From Diplodia intermedia (Eukaryota; Ascomycota; Dothideomycetes; Botryosphaeriales; Botryosphaeriaceae): 64,000 nt of DNA. The DNA is taken from contig JAKEKT010000102.1 of the NCBI GenBank assembly GCA_021495925.1, positions 1-64,000 of the forward strand. The letters run 5' to 3'. The position numbers and the translations under genes were made by a program. Of this stretch, positions 57,852-64,000 are shown piece after piece (the stretch's first letter is position 1; each line of letters begins with the position of its first letter). Below the pieces are notes generated by a model, which did not search any database, was not told the DNA's origin, and saw only the letters and a list, made by a program, of their open reading frames with translations.

Positions 57852-58721
57852 ATGGCCCAGAACAACGCGATTTCAGTCACAGAGGCTGACATGCCTGGCT
57901 GGGTTGCTGGCGATGCGACTTGGGAGATCCTGTGGGGGGAGGTTGAGCTGGATTTCAACCAGGGAGCATACGCTGACAAGACAAAGGCACTCCTTTTCGC
58001 CGGTCCCGACGCAGAGCCACTCCGCATAGACGAGAAGACGTTGAACATGTTCTGCCCGCATATGACTCGCGGCAATCCGCGGGATCCTGAGACGAATGCT
58101 TTGGACATCGACCTACCCCAGTTCTCGCCTAGAGCCGTGCTCTTTTTCATCTGGTGGTGCTATGACGGCCATTGCTCATCCCCCGAGGACACGGATCTCG
58201 AGTTCTCGTCTCTCGCATTGGCCGAGGTCTCAGTCATTTGCCAGAGCCATCGCCTGTACAGCTTGGAGAACTGGATGAAACAGTATGCTGAAGTCCAGTT
58301 TTTTGAGGAGTACTGCCTGTACCCTAAGCGCCAGCCCAAAACTTTCGTCATCAGCTTGCAGGTCGTGGGACAGCTTTGGGAGATTTCGGACGAGAGCAAC
58401 TGCCTCCGTGCCGTTTACACCGAGTTCTTGGCACATCTGATGCCTCTCACCGTCAACGAGGACGGCTCCAAGACGGTGAAATCCCTTCCGCCCGGGACCC
58501 GCGAGAGGGTGCCGCGCGACCTGCAGGCTATGCTAGAGAGCAGGGTGCAGACGCGCATCGTCAAGGGCAATAGGAATGCCTGGGAGTGGGGCCTCGACCT
58601 CCCGGAGGCTCTGATCAAGTACGCTTTCCTATCGTCTTTGCAGAAAAACCAAAAGGCTGTATTGAAGTACATAGCCACGAAAGACGGCACGGACCCTCAA
58701 GGTCTGGAAAGGTTCTTTTAA
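57852..58721 (+). CDS. BTB/POZ-like domain protein
   Basis: A single-exon gene of 289 aa. The middle (about 95-165) has the layout of a fungal BTB domain. A peptide like LPQFSPRAVLFFIWWCYDGHC matches the 'do not let the bulge exceed one strip' segment in which BTB proteins have a Tyr-x-Gly. It is followed by LALAEVSVICQSHRLYSLENWMKQ, corresponding to the helical A/L-rich adaptor part. The N-terminal BTB strand is poorly preserved, so the assignment is tentative. The C-terminal 100 residues are helical and unassigned. Fungal BTB proteins of this type are numerous and mostly uncharacterised. It lies 525 bp upstream of the NLR-like gene on the same strand. Confidence 0.6.
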   Translation: MAQNNAISVTEADMPGWVAGDATWEILWGEVELDFNQGAYADKTKALLFAGPDAEPLRIDEKTLNMFCPHMTRGNPRDPETNALDIDLPQFSPRAVLFFIWWCYDGHCSSPEDTDLEFSSLALAEVSVICQSHRLYSLENWMKQYAEVQFFEEYCLYPKRQPKTFVISLQVVGQLWEISDESNCLRAVYTEFLAHLMPLTVNEDGSKTVKSLPPGTRERVPRDLQAMLESRVQTRIVKGNRNAWEWGLDLPEALIKYAFLSSLQKNQKAVLKYIATKDGTDPQGLERFF

Positions 58722-59246
58722 CTGACGCTGCCAGGCTTTTGGATCTGATCAAGGACAGGAACACCTGCCATCCGCGTTTCTTCTCTCGCTTTGCTTCATT
58801 TGTCCCTGCCGGTATTAGAGTCTTCATTTCGATTGCAACCACAATACATTCAGAAAAGCACAAAAAAATTTAAACAAATTACAAAAGGAACGGCTCTTGT
58901 CCGACAAAAGCCGATATCCGCCCATTCAACCATTTAACTCCATATCTTACCCGTCTTTTGTCTTTGTGACGTTTCTTATATTCTTCTAGATAGGTTCGGC
59001 CACATTTTGAGGCAAGCGACGGCTCGCCTTCCCCTGTCCGTCAGCACCCACATGGGGGCGCCCATCAGCCACTCATATCTCTCGGCTTAGCGCCATGCTG
59101 CACTGTCATGGGGTGGAACAGACCCCACGCTGGACTTTGCGCCTCCGAACCCTGAAGCCCCGCAGGCGACAACATCTCCTGAGCCCACCCTATTATCACT
59201 AATCCATCTTCACATCCCCTGAGAGTTCGACCGCAATGATGAAGAG
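58722..59246. other. Spacer between BTB-like and NLR-like genes
   Basis: It is AT-rich around 58855-58895, presumably the 3' end of the BTB-like transcript. An out-of-frame ATG at 59236 lies just before the chosen NLR start and would give only a short upstream frame overlapping it. Confidence 0.45.
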
Positions 59247-62200
59247 ATGGCGCGAGACAAGATACTGACATTCCGCGTCCGCCAACTTCCGCTGCAAATC
59301 AGCAAGGCTGAAGCAGTCCAACTGATTCAACATACCCTCGACGCACGGGAATCGACCGTGACCGTACACTCGCTGGCCGTCGGTCTGAACTTATCGCATA
59401 TATCACGCTCAAAAACGGCGACTGTCACTTTTGTTCCACTTCCGCCATGTCTCACGGGAGAGGATGAGGTATCCATCACAACAAGTTACGGAGGATCAGA
59501 ATGCATCATCATCTTCGACCGCAAGTTCTTAGGCTTCACTGTTCTAAGCGATGTTGATGCCTCTGAGCACAGAATTGAGTAAGTCCCCTTGCTGAAATGG
59601 ATTTTGCCTCCAAATTGGGTTGCAGGAAAATTGAGCCTACCACGAGCCTCTACGTGGATAATTGAAACAAATCTCCGGGCGTGAATGTGAGTTTCAGAAC
59701 TGCACATTTGTATCCAGACACAAATTTCAATTAGCACCACTGGAAGGCAGGTGGGCTCTTGATTTTTGCGATCTGCTGTACCGCGACGAACGCTTCGAAA
59801 GATCAACCCTTGTTGAACCCTGTTGACTCGGAACAGTTGCATTGCAATCAGCGGCCTTGGAAGTCACCCCTTCGGATCTTGGCAACAGCGCGGAGATGGC
59901 TCAACATTCATGTGGCTTCGAGATGGGCTTCCAAAAGACCTCGTCGGAGTAAGAACGATCGTTTACGGCTATGATTCTCGAGTGGCAGGGAGCAACTCCT
60001 TCCAGCACATCTACGATCTCTCCAGAAATTTTGTCAATGGTCTTTCCGCCCTCGGCTTCGGCTCCTCCATGTCCAAACCGATTGTTTTCGTGGCTCACAG
60101 CCTCGGTGGGCTGTTGCTGAAGCAGTCGTTGATCAGCCTGGCAGCGTACTCGGACCAAAAGTTCTCAGTTCTTGGAAATGTCAAGTCGGTGATTTGTTTC
60201 GGTGTGCCCCACAAAGGCATGGAGATGACTCAGCTGCATAGCATGGTCAAAGGCCAACCGAATGAAGAGCTTGTCCAAGAGCTTTCTCCAAAGTCCTCAT
60301 ACTTGAAGTGTATTGAGGACACATTCAACGGGATTCAAACTACGAGGAGGTTCACCGTTGTCTCGTTTTATGAGACAGGAATGACAAAGACAGTAGAGGT
60401 AGGTCTCAAATACATTTGAGATGTTTTCATTTTACTAACTGCCCAAAAGTGGGACGGCGAAAGATGGAGTCGAGTAGGAAAGAGAGTGGTTATGGTAGAT
60501 CGAGATTCGGCAATACAGCGAGGTTCTCGTCCCGACGAAGAACACGCCATCAACGAAGATCACTCAGCAATGGTCAAGTTTTCGAGAGGAGATGTCAATT
60601 ATCAGCACGTCCTGGATTACGTGCGGAAAACGACCATATCAGTAGAATCGGAAAAGCCGCACAAGATCCAAGGAGTTTCCATGAGAAGTCTGACTCCGTT
60701 GGGAGAAACAGACGAATACCACGGCCCTGAAGAAAGCAGCCACGGCAAAGGTGTTGCAGCACTTTCGGGACGAAGGGCATATTCTCACGCTGGTTCGTAC
60801 TGCTCTACCATTTTCGTGGTCTTCTGAGCTGACTTGAGGTTAAAGAGATCATTGGATCCTTGTATGTGGAAGCATTCGCTCGCAGGCAGACTGAAATTGT
60901 CACCAGTTGGCCGTCCACGTGTGAATCGATTTTCGAAGATCAGGACCTAGGAATAATCCCATGGCTATCGAAGGGTGAAGGCGTGTATTGGATTCACGGC
61001 AAACCGGGCAGCGGAAAATCAACGCTCGTGAAGTATATTTTCGAGCGTGACGACACACACCAACTTCTACATCAGTGGGGCGGTTCTGGCACCCTCATTA
61101 AAGCTGGATTTTTCTTCTACTACCGAGGCTCAAGAATCCAAAAGTCTTTCGATGGCCTCATGAGAAGCATTCTACACCAGATCCTATCCCAGGCTCCTGA
61201 GCTCTGCGACGAGATACCACGGCGCTGCATCCTCAGTGGGAATGATTCGAAGATTGAATGGACATTTGGGAACATCCAAACTGCTCTGGGTACAATTCTG
61301 AGACAGCAGCGCCAGAAACTACACATGTGTATATTTATTGATGCACTAGATGAGTTCGATGGCTCCCTCGAAACGATCTCGGAATTCATTCAGGGCATGA
61401 TCACTCCAAAATCTGGCAAAGGACTTTGCGCCAAAGTTTTCTTCTCAAGTCGTCCTCGAACTGTCTTGTTCAATCTTTTCTCACACTTTCCCAACTTTCA
61501 GCTTCAAGATTACACCAAAAAAGACATTGAACGCTACACCATTGGAAGATTCGAACAATGCCCTGGAATCATTGGCCAGATGAAAACATCGCAGGAAGCG
61601 CAGCAGACTTTCAGAAATATTGTTGAGCAGATAGTCCAAAGGGCTGATGGAGTGTTCCTTTGGGTTCGGCTCGTTCTGGATAGTATCACCGAATCACTCG
61701 TGGATCGGGGGCACTACGCAGCGGCGGATGTGATGCGGCTCCTCCAAGAGCTTCCTTCCGAACTTGGTGACTTCTACACTTCTATCGTCCAACGTATTCC
61801 AGAGGCCTTCCGCTGGTCTGCCTATCTTGTTTTGGATTCACTACTCAAAGCCTTCGAGGAACCTTCATTGGGGGAACTCTACCAGATTGCCGAGATGCGG
61901 GAGTGCCAAACAATACAAGAATGCGAAAGTCGACAAGCCAGCGCAGATGGGTTCCAACGCTTCTGTACCTGGCTTAGCGAGCAGTGCGGAGGACTCATTG
62001 AGTTGCAAGCGCCGTTCCGGGAGGATGACAGGGCTCGACTGATGCATGAGACTGTTCGAGGATTTCTGGACCAGCCTGCGTTTCAAGAGATCATCGTTGG
62101 GAGAGAAGCGCTCTTTCGGTCACAGAACGGTTACACCGAGCTCGCAAAGCTATATCATATTGAGATCTCAAGAGACCAGCGCGCGGCTCAATCCCGAATG

Positions 62201-63157
62201 CGGCCTGCAGCAGCTTACCACTATTTCGCCGAAATCACCACTGGTTCATGCCAGCTTCGATTCATCGATTCTCTGCGCGAAACACGTATGGAACCAAATT
62301 CAGGTCTACCCAATGATCCGCTAACTTTCGCTGTCGCCTATGGCCTTTTTCTCTACACACAAACGGCATTGAGCAAATTTCGGGAACATGAACTCTACGC
62401 AAACAACGCTCTGCTTCATGCGGCTTGCCATGGCGCTAACAGGTTTGTCGTAGATATGAATACAGGTTATCTGGGGGACTTTCCTGAAGCGTACAAGCCT
62501 AATTTCATTCAGATCATAGAGCTCATGATTGATAAAGGGCTCAGAGTGGCTCCATACAAGAACGTTCAACCACTCATATACCTCCTGGCTTTTGATCTCA
62601 TCGACGAACATCTGTTTCACACAGCCGTTAGGTCACAAGACTTCCTGCAAATATCTCGGTTACTCCTCACCAACGGAGAAGATCCGAATGCAAACTCCGA
62701 TTGGCCTTTGTGGAAGCAAAAGCCCCTGAGAGTCAAACCTTTACATCTTTCCAGTGGCGCCCTAACTGAAACTCTACTGCACTACGGTGCCGACGTCAAC
62801 GGGAGGGATTGGAAAGGAAGAACACCAATCGACGTGTTGATGAGAACAATGCTACGGTCAATGGAGGCCACACCGCCATGGTATTGGTTTTCATTTGTCG
62901 CAGACAATATCGATATGCTGGCAGAAAACGGAGGTCTCATCACCAAGGCAGGATTGAAGCTATTTCCTAAGTGCTGCAGGGCCTATTTTGCGCGTCACAG
63001 AGACCCACAGACCCTAAAGACCATCCTGGATGATTCATTGGAGAAAGGGTTCATATCTGCCTTGGATCGCTGCCTTACAGGCGTGGGGAAGGCCAAGAGG
63101 AAACTCCTTCGAAGATCATTGATGAGGGATATGTTGCGCGAAGAGGATTACTGTTGA
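59247..63157 (+). CDS. NLR-like protein: N-terminal module, SesB/SERAC1-type hydrolase, NACHT, ankyrin-like end
   Basis: Exons: 59247-59578, 59837-60398, 60450-60792 and 60846-63157, giving 1182 aa. The introns are 258, 51 and 53 bp. Residues 1-90 look like a small alpha-beta module (KILTFRVRQLPLQIS...ATVTFVPLPP), then FDRKFLGFTVLSD leads into an alpha/beta hydrolase. It has ISGLGSHPFGSW (116-126), FMWLRDGLP, TIVYGYDS, and the nucleophile in FVAHSLGGLLLKQ (S199). A linker is followed by a NACHT NTPase: Walker A GKPGSGKST (464-472), Walker B IFIDALDEFDG (about 575-585) and sensor-like VFFSSRP. The C-terminal part has degenerate ankyrin-like helices, clearest in LHLSSGALTETLLHYGADVN and GRTPIDVL (about 1045-1085). 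This architecture (hydrolase, NACHT, repeats) is known from fungal NLRs related to the SesB group, thought to act in non-self recognition and cell death or immunity. All key catalytic residues are present, so it looks functional. Confidence 0.85.
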
Positions 63158-63406
63158 CGATTGCTTTATCCCTCTTCAGTCTGTACTTTCTGCATTTTTA
63201 GCTATTCATTATGTTATATCAATTCCATTGGCAAAATCAGTGATTGAAACAAATTCCACGAATAAGAATCCATTAAAATTCACCTGGGTATGAGAAAAAC
63301 CTGCAAGCTCCAGCTCCCGCTTTCATCGAGCCCGCAACACGCACATCTACCCCTTCGAATCCTCCACTCGCATTAAATCACCACCCATTTCACGAACACC
63401 ACACAT

Positions 63407-64000
63407 TTACATCTCCTTGTTCTTCCAGCTGCTCTCCTTCTTCCACTTAGTGCCATCCACCAACGGCGGGCCCGTGTTGGTGAAGTACTCCCGGCCCTTG
63501 ATCAACCACACCATGAAGCTGGGCAGCTTCCAGCCGAATATGGAGCCGACGCCCTTGCTCTGGCCGATGGGGACGAGCTGCGTCTCCTTCAGGTTGGGCT
63601 TGTACTCGCGGTCGGCGCCCTTGGCCTTGGCGTCCAGCTTCTCGCCGCCGGACTCGGCGAAGGCGTGGAGGTCGCGGGAGAGGTTGGTCATGACGACGGG
63701 AGTCTGTCGGGAATCCAATTAGTAAAAAAAAAAAAAGAAAAAAAAGATAACAGATGGAGGGGGGGTTGATATGCATACCGAAGCGTCCAAGTCCATGATG
63801 CCGCCGCGGGAGTAGGTGCCGACGTCGCCCAGCGCGAAGACACGCGGGCCGGCCTCGTCGACGCGGAGCGTAGCCGCGTTGGTCTGGAGGTAGCCCCTGT
63901 CGTTGAGGAGGTGCTTGGGGACGAACTCGGTGTTGGGCGCGACGCCGGTCGCGGGGATGTACAAGTCGACGGTCAGAACCTCGCCGGTGCTCAGCGTGAC
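63407..64000 (-). CDS. AIF/AMID-like FAD-dependent oxidoreductase (3' part, runs off the edge)
   Basis: Exons visible: 64000-63779 (5' end outside the window) and 63703-63407, joined across a 75-bp intron, for 172 codons plus stop. The motif VDEAGPRVFALGDVG is the second FAD-binding signature of the pyridine-nucleotide-disulphide reductase fold, preceded by IPATGVAPNT. The C-terminal region (PIGQSKGVGSIFGWKLPSFMVWLIKGREYF) matches fungal proteins of the AIF/AMID (FSP1-like) group, in which this hydrophobic segment may sit at a membrane. The ending KKESSWKNKEM shows no peroxisomal signal. The NAD-binding and N-terminal FAD motifs lie beyond the window. The intron contains a poly-pyrimidine stretch (minus strand) of over 25 T/C. 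Confidence 0.8.

Noticed and set aside
1..64000. CRISPR arrays, bacterial-type operons, rRNA genes
   Set aside because: No spaced direct repeats of CRISPR type and no rRNA landmarks were seen. Introns and gene families show this is fungal nuclear DNA.

Overview
The window is nuclear DNA of a filamentous ascomycete (Pezizomycotina). The evidence is protein-coding genes cut by short GT-AG introns (about 48-70 bp) with GCTAAC/CTGAC-like branch sites, a fungus-type elongation factor 3, a Zn2Cys6 regulator, a mitochondrial methylcitrate-cycle gene pair and a fungal NACHT receptor-like gene. The species cannot be named from sequence alone. Exon boundaries were worked out by hand from splice signals and conserved reading frames. 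Every multi-exon model below closes in frame; none is confirmed by transcripts.

Layout. 1-8.5 kb: the tail of a left-hand gene (possible), an MSC7-type membrane aldehyde dehydrogenase (-), a DUF262 protein with disordered SUMO-motif-bearing flanks (-), a cupin gene broken by one in-frame UGA (+) and a dienelactone-hydrolase-family protein (+). 9.8-14.9 kb: a small secreted protein (+), a decayed NmrA/isoflavone-reductase-like gene (-), a class I SAM methyltransferase (-) and the wybutosine enzyme TYW3 (-). 15.2-19.4 kb: a DUF2461 gene (+), divergent from TYW3, whose last three introns are 1628, 644 and 345 bp. 19.4-36.2 kb: a GC-rich gene desert in which I can support only one gene, a proline-rich Zn2Cys6 regulator (27.6-29.0 kb) with about 8 kb empty upstream and about 7 kb empty downstream. 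36.2-39.6 kb: a low-complexity hypothetical gene (-), then a quieter 2.5 kb stretch with a run of strong RNA hairpins near 38.65-38.87 kb.

39.6-43.8 kb holds a divergent pair, 2-methylcitrate synthase (-) and mitochondrial 2-methylisocitrate lyase (+). These are the first and last steps of propionyl-CoA detoxification, with 586 bp between start codons. 45.1-56.4 kb is a co-directional run of unrelated genes (+): eEF3, a DMT/EamA transporter, an RGS-domain membrane protein of Rax1 type and an SDR oxidoreductase. 56.6-64 kb: an 83-residue hydrophilic protein (-), a BTB-like protein (+), a 1182-residue NLR-like protein with alpha/beta-hydrolase, NACHT and ankyrin parts (+), and the 3' part of an AIF/AMID-like flavoprotein (-) that runs off the right edge.

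Apart from the methylcitrate pair there is no clear pathway cluster. The most unusual items are the NLR-like gene next to a BTB-like gene, the DUF262 protein, the DUF2461 gene with giant introns, the hairpin-dense stretch at 38.65 kb, and two gene breaks whose causal lesions can be read (a UGA in the cupin gene, an extra 8-bp repeat copy in the NmrA-like gene).
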